The translations under genes were made by a program, and so were the position numbers. The notes under the pieces are model-generated. The model was not told where the DNA came from and ran no database searches. It saw only the letters and a program-made list of their open reading frames with translations. Below are positions 1-6,546 of a stretch of DNA of 12,142 nucleotides, in pieces. The number at the start of each line of letters is the position of its first letter. The first letter of the stretch is position 1. The stretch is from positions 1-12,142 of the forward strand of contig DASWHX010000138.1 in assembly GCA_036397995.1 (NCBI GenBank). The letters run 5' to 3'. The stretch is from DASWHX01 sp036397995. Its GTDB lineage: Bacteria > Bacteroidota > Bacteroidia > Cytophagales > Cyclobacteriaceae.

Positions 1-237
1 GTCAAAGAAGCTTTCAAGGTCATATTCAAATTGTATTTCCTCAATGGTAAAGGTATAGCCCAAATCTTCAAATGAAAGATTCACCATTTCCAGGATCATC
101 GTTTGAAGTTCATCCCAGGTGTCTCCGCAAGTAACAAGGCTTCGGTTTCTCCATTGACCTACCGCTGTATATCCCTCATCTTCCTTAATGATTTTCAGCT
201 TGATTTTAAGTTTGGAAGGGGACCGTTTGTGCTTCAT
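1..237 (-). CDS. HicB-like antitoxin-family protein, cut by the window edge
   Basis: Reading leftward from an ATG at 237-235 gives 79 uninterrupted codons up to the first base of the window. The protein starts MKHKRSPSKLKIKLKIIKED. It then shows the HicB-type alternation of a charged beta strand, an EGYTA turn, a CGDTWDELQTMILE helix and an ending EYDLESFFD. Many Bacteroidota HicB-like proteins have this fold, often followed by a helix-turn-helix after a 'DLxxFFD' stretch, so the missing C-terminus may carry a DNA-binding domain (inference). No hicA-like toxin gene lies upstream on the same strand within the window, where only 123 bp separate this gene from the divergent permease. Classical HicB is an antitoxin that blocks the mRNA-cleaving HicA. 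A solitary HicB-like protein could instead be a simple regulator. A weak AGGATC precedes the start. The coding call is good; the function is less certain. Confidence 0.7.
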   Translation of the reverse strand, partial: MKHKRSPSKLKIKLKIIKEDEGYTAVGQWRNRSLVTCGDTWDELQTMILEMVNLSFEDLGYTFTIEEIQFEYDLESFFD

Positions 238-360
238 TTTTAGATCCTGGATTGCACTGAAATGAAACATAATATCATTTCTAAAAAGTGTAACTTTCTA
301 CTGGATAGTTAGTTATAAAAATGGTATTGAATTTGTTTTCCTGGATGAAAATAAATAAGT

Positions 361-2778
361 ATGGGTATAATCTTTAACTTTCTAAAGACATCACGGAGAA
401 TTCTTCTTAAGAGAAAAGTTTTCTTCTTTATTATTTTATCCTGCCTCACTGTTGGGTTTTCAGCATTTTTATCATTGTACAATTTTATATCATTTGAATA
501 TAGTTATGATCAATTCCACAAGAACTCGGACAAAATCTACAGGGTTCAGTTAGAGCGCAAGTATACAGACAGGGTTGATCTCACAGCCGGTGTCACGGCA
601 GGTGTGGCTCCCTTTATGAAGGAGGAATTTCCGGAAGTACAGTCCTTTGTTAAGCTTTGGGGCACTTCTCACATGCGCAATATTATTCGACATGGATCGC
701 TCAGCATAGAGTCGGAAAAGCTATACTTCGCTAGTGAAGATTTCTTTCGTATTTTCACCTTCCCATTGGTATCCGGCAATCCGGAGACTGCATTAGCAAA
801 TCCAAACACTGCGGTTATTACGAAGTCGTTGGCAAAGAAGATTTTTGGTGAGAACAATCCATTGGGGAAAACATTTATCTACCATAATTCCTGGGAAGCA
901 ACCAACGTTGAGATAACCGGCATTGTTGAAGATGTTCCGGTAAACAGCCACCTGAAATTCGATATGCTTGTTTCATTCAAAACGTTGGAAAGGTTTATAC
1001 CTTCGGCAGCAGATTCATTTGGGTGGAGTGCATTTAACACCTATTTGCTAATGAATGGAACTGAATTGCCTCCAGACTTTCAAAACAGAGTTGATCAATT
1101 TATTAGCACACACTATGCCCCATTGATAGAGCAGGGAATTAAAGTAAACCTGTATTTTCAACCATTGTCGGAAGTTTACCTGGGACCGGAAATACGATTC
1201 CAGCCAGAAACAGGTGGAAGTCGGGAAATATTACAAACGCTCACGATTGCGGCAATTTTTATCTTATTGCTAGCGTGGCTGAATTACATAAATCTATCTA
1301 CCGCCAGTGTTCGTGACAGAGCCTTGGAAGTGGGAGTACGCAAAGTTGCAGGAGCATCAAAGAAAGATTTGGTTATGCAATTCTTATTTGAGGCTTTTAT
1401 TCTGAATCTGCTTGCCATTATCATTTCGCTAATGGTTGTTGAATTGAGTCATTCTTTGTTAAATACGATATTAGGAAAGCAGATTCCTGGTGAGATTTAT
1501 CTTCGTCCGGATACATGGCTCATTTCAGGTATCCTTGTTCTTGGGGGAACATTGCTATCAGGCTTTTACCCAGCTATTGCATTGGCATCATTCAAACCGC
1601 TAAGTGTTTTAAAAGGAAGCCATGGAGGTTCAAAATTTTTGGGACTGCGAAAAGGTTTAGTCGCATTTCAGTTGCTGGTTTCATTCATGCTTATATCGGG
1701 AACGCTGGTAATCTATCATCAAATCCGGTTTATGCAGCAAAAGAATTTGGGTGTAAGTCTGGATAAAGTAGTTGCAATTAAAGGGCCGGGGTTACTGGAT
1801 TCCGCCTGGACCCAAAAGCTGTTTTATTTAAAGCAGCAAATTTCCGGATTGTCTGATATTCAGATGGTGGCAAATACGACATCAATTCCCGGCATCGAGA
1901 TAACATGGGTTAATAATGATGTGCGCTGGCTTGGGAACCCGGATGATAACCGGTATTCCCTGCCCTTTACAGGCATAAGTTCAGAATACCTGGATCTGAT
2001 GAACATTTCTTTGCTCAAAGGCCGGAATTTCGTTGACGGAATGGAAGCGGAAAATGAGAATGTGCTTCTAACAGCAAGTGCAGCAAAAGTTCTGGGTTTT
2101 ACAACTCCGGAAGCGGCAATTGGAGAAAGAGTGACGGATAGCAATATTGAGTATACCGTTGTTGGCGTAACATCCGATTTTCATCAGCAGTCTTTGAACA
2201 AACGAATTTCGCCTGTAATCTTCCGGTATGTTCCCAACGCAAATTCATACCTGGTCGTGAGATTAAATACCGGATCAATATCCGAAACCATTGGTTTTCT
2301 GGAACAGGAATGGAGCGAGGTTTTTACCGGAAATCCATTTGATTATTTTTTCCTGGATGAATTTTTTGAGAATCAATATTCAAGTGATAAACGATTTGTG
2401 AACATTTTTGGAATCTTCACTATTATTGGATTATTCATCGGAGGGCTGGGTTTGTTAGCATTGTCGTTGTTTATGGTTCGCAGGAGGGAATCCGAAATGA
2501 GTATCCGAAAAGTGATGGGAGCAACCGACTTGCAAATTATGAAACTATTTACTTCGGAGATTTTTACTATCCTGGGTATCGCAGTTGTTTTAGGAGTACC
2601 GTCATCCTACTATCTCTCTGATCGGCTTCTGCAAAATTACCCTTACAAAATCCCGTTTCAATTTACCTGGGTGATAGCTCCTTTTGGGATATTACTTGCC
2701 ATCCTGGTTATCACCTCCGCATGGCGGATTATTCAGATTTCTATGAAGAGTCCGGTGGAGGCCATACGGGAACAATAG
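361..2778 (+). CDS. FtsX/MacB-type ABC transporter permease (two-module, ~800 aa)
   Basis: This is an 805-residue inner-membrane protein with the usual Bacteroidota two-module layout. One membrane helix lies at about 20-42. A periplasmic MacB-type domain follows (about 45-285, with FFRIFTFPLVSGNPETAL at 128-145). Three helices at about 291-311, 340-362 and 386-406 make the first FtsX domain. A second module starts with a helix at about 432-452 and a periplasmic domain, and ends in a second FtsX domain with helices at about 682-703, 730-751 and 768-788. The coupling-helix motifs that touch the ATPase are visible: EVGVRKVAGA (323-332) and EMSIRKVMGA (712-721). The C-terminus KSPVEAIREQ is typical. 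Such permeases use a separate ATPase to move or extrude lipoproteins, peptides or antibiotics; the substrate cannot be read here. No ATPase gene is adjacent. The ATG at 361 follows an A-rich leader without a Shine-Dalgarno sequence. Confidence 0.93.
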   Translation: MGIIFNFLKTSRRILLKRKVFFFIILSCLTVGFSAFLSLYNFISFEYSYDQFHKNSDKIYRVQLERKYTDRVDLTAGVTAGVAPFMKEEFPEVQSFVKLWGTSHMRNIIRHGSLSIESEKLYFASEDFFRIFTFPLVSGNPETALANPNTAVITKSLAKKIFGENNPLGKTFIYHNSWEATNVEITGIVEDVPVNSHLKFDMLVSFKTLERFIPSAADSFGWSAFNTYLLMNGTELPPDFQNRVDQFISTHYAPLIEQGIKVNLYFQPLSEVYLGPEIRFQPETGGSREILQTLTIAAIFILLLAWLNYINLSTASVRDRALEVGVRKVAGASKKDLVMQFLFEAFILNLLAIIISLMVVELSHSLLNTILGKQIPGEIYLRPDTWLISGILVLGGTLLSGFYPAIALASFKPLSVLKGSHGGSKFLGLRKGLVAFQLLVSFMLISGTLVIYHQIRFMQQKNLGVSLDKVVAIKGPGLLDSAWTQKLFYLKQQISGLSDIQMVANTTSIPGIEITWVNNDVRWLGNPDDNRYSLPFTGISSEYLDLMNISLLKGRNFVDGMEAENENVLLTASAAKVLGFTTPEAAIGERVTDSNIEYTVVGVTSDFHQQSLNKRISPVIFRYVPNANSYLVVRLNTGSISETIGFLEQEWSEVFTGNPFDYFFLDEFFENQYSSDKRFVNIFGIFTIIGLFIGGLGLLALSLFMVRRRESEMSIRKVMGATDLQIMKLFTSEIFTILGIAVVLGVPSSYYLSDRLLQNYPYKIPFQFTWVIAPFGILLAILVITSAWRIIQISMKSPVEAIREQ

Positions 2779-3163
2779 TTTCAATTAGTAACAAGCAATT
2801 TACAGTTGGTTTGAAATACCCTGTTTCAGTACCCTTTTAACTTTCATTATTCCCTTTCTTGTCGAGTCATCAAGTCACGCTGTTTATCCCTCAGGTAGTG
2901 CATTTAATTCGATAAAGCCATCTCTGGAGTCAATTCCTAAGATAATTAGTGATTGCCGTTTAAGTGAAGTCACTAACAACTTTTGCAAAAAAGATTTCGA
3001 TAAATTGCAAAATTTAATTTTAACCACGTTAACCCTATGATTACATTTATATGAGAATGGTTTTAAATAATTGTTATGTTCTGCGGAATAAAGAACTTCT
3101 TTTAATCAGATTCGGAGCAGAAAACATACAATCATTAAAACAGAAAAGGTAACACCAAATAAA
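2779..3163. other. 385-bp AT-rich gap with clustered short dyads
   Basis: I see no gene or RNA here. The middle holds several short inverted repeats. TTAGTGA (2946-2952) pairs with TCACTAA (2970-2976). AGTGA and TCACT sit two bases apart at 2963-2974. TTTTGCAA (2981-2988) pairs with TTGCAAAA (3005-3012). They could be operator half-sites for the gene at 3164 or chance in AT-rich DNA. No convincing TTTG/TAnnTTTG promoter pair was found. Confidence 0.4.
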
Positions 3164-3904
3164 ATGAATTCAATTTTCATAAATAATATAATCATCGTGT
3201 TTTTCTTCTTTATGAATGTTCAAGCTAACTATCTATTTTCACAACAATTGTCAGAAAATTCGTTCGATAGAAAATTAATTTATGATGAGAAGAAATTTTA
3301 CCTGTCCATTGTTTTATCTCATAGTGTTTTGTCGGAGGGCAGCCCTTTAAAAAGTGTTTTTTCCAAATACAATCTTGACCAGAAATATTCTTTCTTGGGT
3401 TTCGGCACCAAATACCCCTGGTACGAAGATTATCTTAACCTGACTGCAGATATTAATTATCCCTTAACTTCTTCATTCTCATTGGGAATTAAATCCGGTC
3501 TTAATAGTTGGGGAAGAGTAGCAGGGTACGGAAATGGTGATTTTATTCTTCTCAGATATATGAATTTTGTGCTGGGTTCATTTATAGAGTTAAATGGAAA
3601 AGCGGGAGAATGTTATAAGCTTGGAACTACGCTCAACTATCACAGAATTATCAACACACATGACGACGTGAAGAATAAAAAAATCAATACAATAAAACCG
3701 GGGATATACTTCGGATTTGTTTTTCCACTCCGCAACTCAACTCGTTTCGGCTGGAATCTCACCTTTGATTATTATTACGGAGGCAATGTGCCCATCGGTC
3801 CTTATGAATCTTCCACGCAGGGTACTATAATGGCTCCACGAACAAAAATTGCCGCACATAATATTGCAATAGGAAATTTATTTAGATGGAGGCTTTCCCG
3901 TTAA
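3164..3904 (+). CDS. Secreted protein, probable outer-membrane beta-barrel, unknown function
   Basis: I do not recognise a named family. The 246-residue product opens with an N-terminal hydrophobic stretch (about residues 7-18, IIIVFFFF core) followed by NVQANYLFSQQ, which reads as a Sec signal peptide ending near residue 27. The mature part has many short amphipathic stretches rich in aromatic residues and glycine, for example at 89-112 and 127-142, and IYFGFVFPLRN (181-191) and WNLTFDYYYGG (197-207). That pattern is what one expects of an outer-membrane beta-barrel. It lacks the terminal aromatic residue common in such barrels and ends FRWRLSR. The ATG at 3164 is the only sensible start. 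An AAAAGG lies 14 bases upstream, too far to be a strong ribosome binding site. It has no obvious operon partner, since 385 bp precede it and the disturbed repeat patch follows. Confidence 0.75.
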   Translation: MNSIFINNIIIVFFFFMNVQANYLFSQQLSENSFDRKLIYDEKKFYLSIVLSHSVLSEGSPLKSVFSKYNLDQKYSFLGFGTKYPWYEDYLNLTADINYPLTSSFSLGIKSGLNSWGRVAGYGNGDFILLRYMNFVLGSFIELNGKAGECYKLGTTLNYHRIINTHDDVKNKKINTIKPGIYFGFVFPLRNSTRFGWNLTFDYYYGGNVPIGPYESSTQGTIMAPRTKIAAHNIAIGNLFRWRLSR

Positions 3905-3940
3905 CTAAGATTTTCATGATCTCTGAAAATTTCAATTCCT

Positions 3941-4007
3941 GACACTTGACTGCTAGGGATTGTCTTTTGCAAGTAGATCACTGATTTGTTTGATTCTAGG
4001 ACACTTG
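3941..4007. repeat. Short direct repeats beside the 64-bp repeat, possible IS-end remnant
   Basis: GACACTTG occurs at 3941-3948 and again at 4000-4007. CTAGGACAC occurs at 3996-4004 and again 33 bp further on at 4029-4037, inside the 64-bp repeat. Read on the minus strand, this gives two TGTCCTAG-type motifs near one tip. Insertion sequences with multiple terminal repeats, such as the IS21 family, have ends organised this way. No transposase gene or opposite inverted end is present, so calling it an IS remnant is inference. Confidence 0.35.
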
Positions 4008-4071
4008 CTCAAAAGTGGTCAACTCTATCTAGGACACCTCAAATTGTAAATTGATAATTGTAAATTACTAA
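4008..4071 (+). repeat. 64-bp direct repeat, copy 1
   Basis: This segment matches 4997-5060 at 58 of 64 positions without gaps, including a 35-base identical core (4019-4053) that contains CTATCTAGGACACCTC. The second half is built of AAATTGTA-type units, a kind of low-complexity sequence common between Bacteroidota genes. Copy 1 ends 8 bp before the ATG of the first broken YdjM-family fragment. Confidence 0.9.
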
Positions 4072-4079
4072 TTGAAACC

Positions 4080-4180
4080 ATGACAGCCCCCAACCACATC
4101 ATCGGAGGCTAGTATTTACTGAATTTTCTGCTCATTTTTGGCCCGAATTCTTCGCGCATTAATAACTTTACCTTTAAATA
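4080..4180 (+). pseudogene. Broken 5' fragment 1 of a YdjM/DUF457-family membrane hydrolase
   Basis: From ATG 4080 the frame reads MTAPNHIIGG and hits TAG at 4110-4112. If one base is restored before that TAG and a second near 4120, the reading continues as VVFTGIFCSF. This matches the second fragment, which starts at 4190. MTAPNHxxGGxVFTGxFCS is the N-terminal signature I know from Bacteroidota members of the YdjM/DUF457 family (LexA-binding, inner-membrane putative metal-dependent hydrolase, PF04307). The first His and Asn of that signature lie just before the first membrane helix. After about 20 codons the similarity stops and stop codons follow in every restored frame. It is therefore a truncated, at least doubly frameshifted remnant. 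The right boundary is approximate. Confidence 0.65.
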
Positions 4181-4189
4181 AAGTACATT

Positions 4190-4365
4190 ATGTCTGCTCC
4201 GAATCATGTTATAGGCGGAGTAGTCTTTACCGGAATATTCTGCTCCTTTTGGAACATCAACATTTCCTCAAGTCCATTATACCTGTCTTTACAATCTTCA
4301 CATCATTACTCCCAGATGTAGATCACACCCGTTGCATAATTACAGATAATGGAATTTGTATCTAA
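4190..4365 (+). pseudogene. Broken 5' fragment 2 of a YdjM/DUF457-family membrane hydrolase
   Basis: ATG 4190 opens MSAPNHVIGGVVFTGIFCSF, followed by WNINISSSPLYL, and terminates at TAG 4319-4321 (43 aa). Changing frame near 4286-4290, equivalent to one lost base, gives FTIFTSLLPDVDHTR (4288-4332). Its LLPDxDHT motif is the metal-binding segment expected right after the first helix in YdjM/DUF457 proteins. Similarity ends within a few residues and the second frame stops at 4363-4365. A full protein would need well over 100 more residues, so this is both frameshifted and truncated. The two fragments are in tandem, 110 bp apart start to start. They encode nearly the same peptide with different third codon positions, so they are old paralogues rather than a recent duplication. 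Confidence 0.75.
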
Positions 4366-4396
4366 TTCGATTCGTGGATTTGGGCAACTATTATTT

Positions 4397-4849
4397 TCAA
4401 TCTCCACGTGTAATTTGATCACCAGTATAACATCCAATTCCGAATCCCCTAAGTATTTTGACTGGATAACCCTCAAAATCACTTTCTTGGATACTTTGAT
4501 CATCGAGGACAAATACTATAATTTCATTTGAATGTTCTGAACTAAAAACTGCCATGCTTTTATTATAGTAAATTTCACCCTCCTTTGCACCTTTAGGCAA
4601 TTTTATGGGAGTATCCAGTTGAAGAAAGAATAGTTGCTGATCTGGCATGCCCTTGTTAAAGAAAGCTCTGTTTTCGTTTTTCGCCCGGGGAAATTCGATC
4701 ATGCCTGCTAAATGCTTAAAATCCCCGGATTTAATGAGTTGTATGTCCTTTAAATTTGCGTTGGTTTCTTGTGCATGGGCATTCAAAATAGGGAATAAAA
4801 ATGCCACACAAGTAATGAACAAAATTTCGATGAAACGTGGTCTATTCAT
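4397..4849 (-). CDS. Small exported protein of unknown function
   Basis: I do not recognise the family. Starting at ATG 4849-4847 gives 150 residues with a clear Sec signal peptide: MNRPRF, then a hydrophobic core (about 8-22), then NAHA|QET with cleavage expected after residue 26. The mature ~124 residues are mixed alpha/beta, with a run of hydrophobic strands (QLFFLQLDTPIKLP, EIIVFVLDD) and a C-terminus ending CYTGDQITRGD. A single Cys at about 140 makes a disulfide unlikely. The open frame continues upstream to 5011, but the signal peptide fixes the start at 4849. GAAG lies 5 bases before it. The gene lies between the two 64-bp repeats and its upstream region runs into copy 2. Its stop lies about 30 bp from the end of the YdjM-family remnant on the opposite strand. 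It may be part of a repeat-flanked insert. Confidence 0.65.
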   Translation of the reverse strand: MNRPRFIEILFITCVAFLFPILNAHAQETNANLKDIQLIKSGDFKHLAGMIEFPRAKNENRAFFNKGMPDQQLFFLQLDTPIKLPKGAKEGEIYYNKSMAVFSSEHSNEIIVFVLDDQSIQESDFEGYPVKILRGFGIGCYTGDQITRGD

Positions 4850-4996
4850 TTTCACTTCTTTACAATCTAAGGAAAATTGGAAACCTAATAAGCAGGAATT
4901 TAACCATTTATGTCCAAACACCCTCCTTTCTCCTCTTGAATTTGAATTGCAACAGAAAAAGATGAAATTTAATCTTAAATATATGTTCAACAATGC

Positions 4997-5060
4997 CTCA
5001 AAAACGATCAACTCTATCTAGGACACCTCAAATTGTAAATTGTAAATTGTAAATTGCTAA
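4997..5060 (+). repeat. 64-bp direct repeat, copy 2
   Basis: This is the partner of 4008-4071, offset by exactly 989 bp, with a 35-base identical core at 5008-5042. Similarity stops on the left at CTCAAAA and on the right at CTAA. The last AAATTG unit supplies the TTG of a possible -33 element for the CorA gene. Recombination between the copies would delete the 989-bp segment and leave one copy upstream of the CorA gene. Confidence 0.9.
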
Positions 5061-5083
5061 AATGGTGACTTTTATTACATTTC
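5054..5083 (+). promoter_or_regulatory. Possible Bacteroidota-type promoter for the CorA gene
   Basis: TTG at 5054-5056, a 19-base spacer and TACATTTC at 5076-5083 fit the Bacteroidota pattern TTTG-N19/21-TAnnTTTG, with one mismatch in the -7 box. The predicted start lies about 25 bases before the ATG at 5117. The -33 part lies inside repeat copy 2. Confidence 0.3.
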
Positions 5084-5116
5084 CTCGTCTAAGGATTCGT
5101 ATAGATAAAGAACTAA

Positions 5117-6184
5117 ATGGCAAGATTTCTCGAAAAGCAGGAAGGGAAGTTTGGTAAAGATCCGGGCGACCTCACATTTATAGGTAAACAAAGGCTGGAA
5201 GTGCCAATTATTGAGGTTTTTGATTACTCTCAAAATCACTTCGAAAAAGTAACGTTTCAGAATCTGGATGAGCTTTCAAAACTTAAAGACTCCGATTCAG
5301 TTTCCTGGATTAATATTGATGGACTGCATGATATTGAGTTAATGCAGAAAATCGGGCAAATTTTCGATCTCCATCCGTTGTTATTGGAAGACATCATGAA
5401 TACCAGTCAAAGGCCCAAATTTGAAGAGTTTGACAATTGCATTTTCATCGTTCTCAAAATGCTGTGGCTAATCAAAGATTCTGACTCGGTTGAGAACGAA
5501 CATACCAGCTTTGTGGTGGGCAAGAATTTTCTTATTTCTTTCCAGGAGGGTTTGCCCGGTGATGTGTTCAATCCCATTCGCGACAGACTCCAGCGGGCAA
5601 CAACAAAAGTAAGAAACCGCAGACCAGATTATCTGGCTTATGCCCTGCTTGATGTAATCATTGATAATTACATCATCATAATTGAGCGTTTCGGTGAAAG
5701 GATCGAATTGCTGGAAGGAAAACTTTCATCGAATCCTAACGAGGAACTTCTTCAGGAAATCAACAATTATAAGACTGAAATAAATTTCCTCAGGAAAACA
5801 ATCAGACCGGTTAGAGAGTTGGCCGTCTCATTTGAGAAATCAGATTCAGAAATTATTGAAGACGAAAACCGGCCTTATATCAAAAGTCTTGTTGATCACG
5901 TTGCACATTCAGCAGAAGCCATAGAAACCTACCAAATCATGCTTAACGATCAGTTGAATGTCTATCAAACCAAACAATCAAATAAACTCAATGAAATACT
6001 CAGAGTATTGACGGTTTTTTCCGTAATCTTTATTCCTCTTACCTTTATTGCCGGGGTATATGGAACCAACTTTGAACATTTTCCTGAGTTAGAATTTCAA
6101 TATGGATATTACGTTTTCTGGGCGGCAATGATTTTTACCGCGCTGGTGATGGTCTATTTTTTCAAAAGAAGAAAATGGCTTTAA
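5117..6184 (+). CDS. corA: CorA-family Mg2+/Co2+ transport protein with GTN instead of GMN
   Basis: The 355-residue protein has the CorA plan. A large cytoplasmic alpha/beta domain (about 1-240) includes SWINIDGL and LHPLLLEDIMNTSQRPKFEEFDN (85-107). A long stalk helix (about 240-298) follows. Two C-terminal membrane helices come last (about 298-315 and 331-350), with a basic tail KRRKWL. CorA is a homopentameric channel that lets Mg2+ (also Co2+ or Ni2+) into the cell and closes when internal Mg2+ binds the cytoplasmic domains. The hallmark YGMN loop at the end of the first helix reads YGTNFEHFPEL here: residues 316-318 are Gly-Thr-Asn, with codon ACC at 6065-6067. The acidic FEHFPELEF periplasmic loop is kept. 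ATG 5117 follows AAAGAACTAA. The gene stands alone. Family assignment is secure; ion preference is not. Confidence 0.95.
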   Translation: MARFLEKQEGKFGKDPGDLTFIGKQRLEVPIIEVFDYSQNHFEKVTFQNLDELSKLKDSDSVSWINIDGLHDIELMQKIGQIFDLHPLLLEDIMNTSQRPKFEEFDNCIFIVLKMLWLIKDSDSVENEHTSFVVGKNFLISFQEGLPGDVFNPIRDRLQRATTKVRNRRPDYLAYALLDVIIDNYIIIIERFGERIELLEGKLSSNPNEELLQEINNYKTEINFLRKTIRPVRELAVSFEKSDSEIIEDENRPYIKSLVDHVAHSAEAIETYQIMLNDQLNVYQTKQSNKLNEILRVLTVFSVIFIPLTFIAGVYGTNFEHFPELEFQYGYYVFWAAMIFTALVMVYFFKRRKWL

Positions 6185-6546
6185 ATACCGGTTGTTTCCT
6201 AGTGGAGTCTTTTACATGTGCCACACTTTGCCAACATTGAAAATCAATCAATTTTCATTTAAAATAAAAAGTGGACTGTGACACACGTTGATGTTGATTT
6301 CATTTGGATTTAAACTGAGATACAACCTAAATCGCTGGTTCCTTAACTTATTTTGTGCAAATAATTTAAGAATTATGGATATTTAACGCGTAGCTCCAAT
6401 TTTTCGGAGCATTCAATTTCCTTACTATTAATCGGCATTATTCCTTATTATCAAAAGAATTCATTCTTTTAATCTTCATCCTTTGTTGGTAATAAAATGT
6501 GTCCGAAGTAGTTTTGCTTGCATCAATCCAAAATCATCAACAAAGC
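6185..6546. other. Gap between the CorA gene and gap, with two small hairpins
   Basis: No gene is visible. TGAAAAT/ATTTTCA with a 6-base loop (6238-6257) lies 54 bp after the CorA stop. It is AT-only apart from one pair and has no U-tract, so it is a weak terminator candidate at best. GCTCC/GGAGC with an 8-base loop (6393-6410) lies about 140 bp before the gap start and could be a leader hairpin. No clear TTTG/TAnnTTTG pair was found for gap. Confidence 0.35.

Noticed and set aside
4850..5011. N-terminal extension of the minus-strand exported protein up to 5011
   Set aside because: The extension is Cys- and basic-rich, runs into the 64-bp repeat and would bury the clear signal peptide that begins at 4849.
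4647..5021. Plus-strand 124-codon open frame
   Set aside because: It is the complement of the exported-protein gene, with no signal, motif or leader of its own.
5031..5055. AAATTGTA tandem units as a CRISPR or satellite array
   Set aside because: There are only three or so short AT-rich units without unique spacers. This is a low-complexity motif common between Bacteroidota genes.
6238..6257. TGAAAAT/ATTTTCA hairpin as the CorA gene terminator
   Set aside because: The stem is almost entirely A-T and is not followed by a run of T, so it is noted only as a weak possibility.
6499..6546. GTG-initiated extension of gap
   Set aside because: The 16 extra residues do not resemble GAPDH, and the canonical MTKIAINGFGRIG start lies at 6547.
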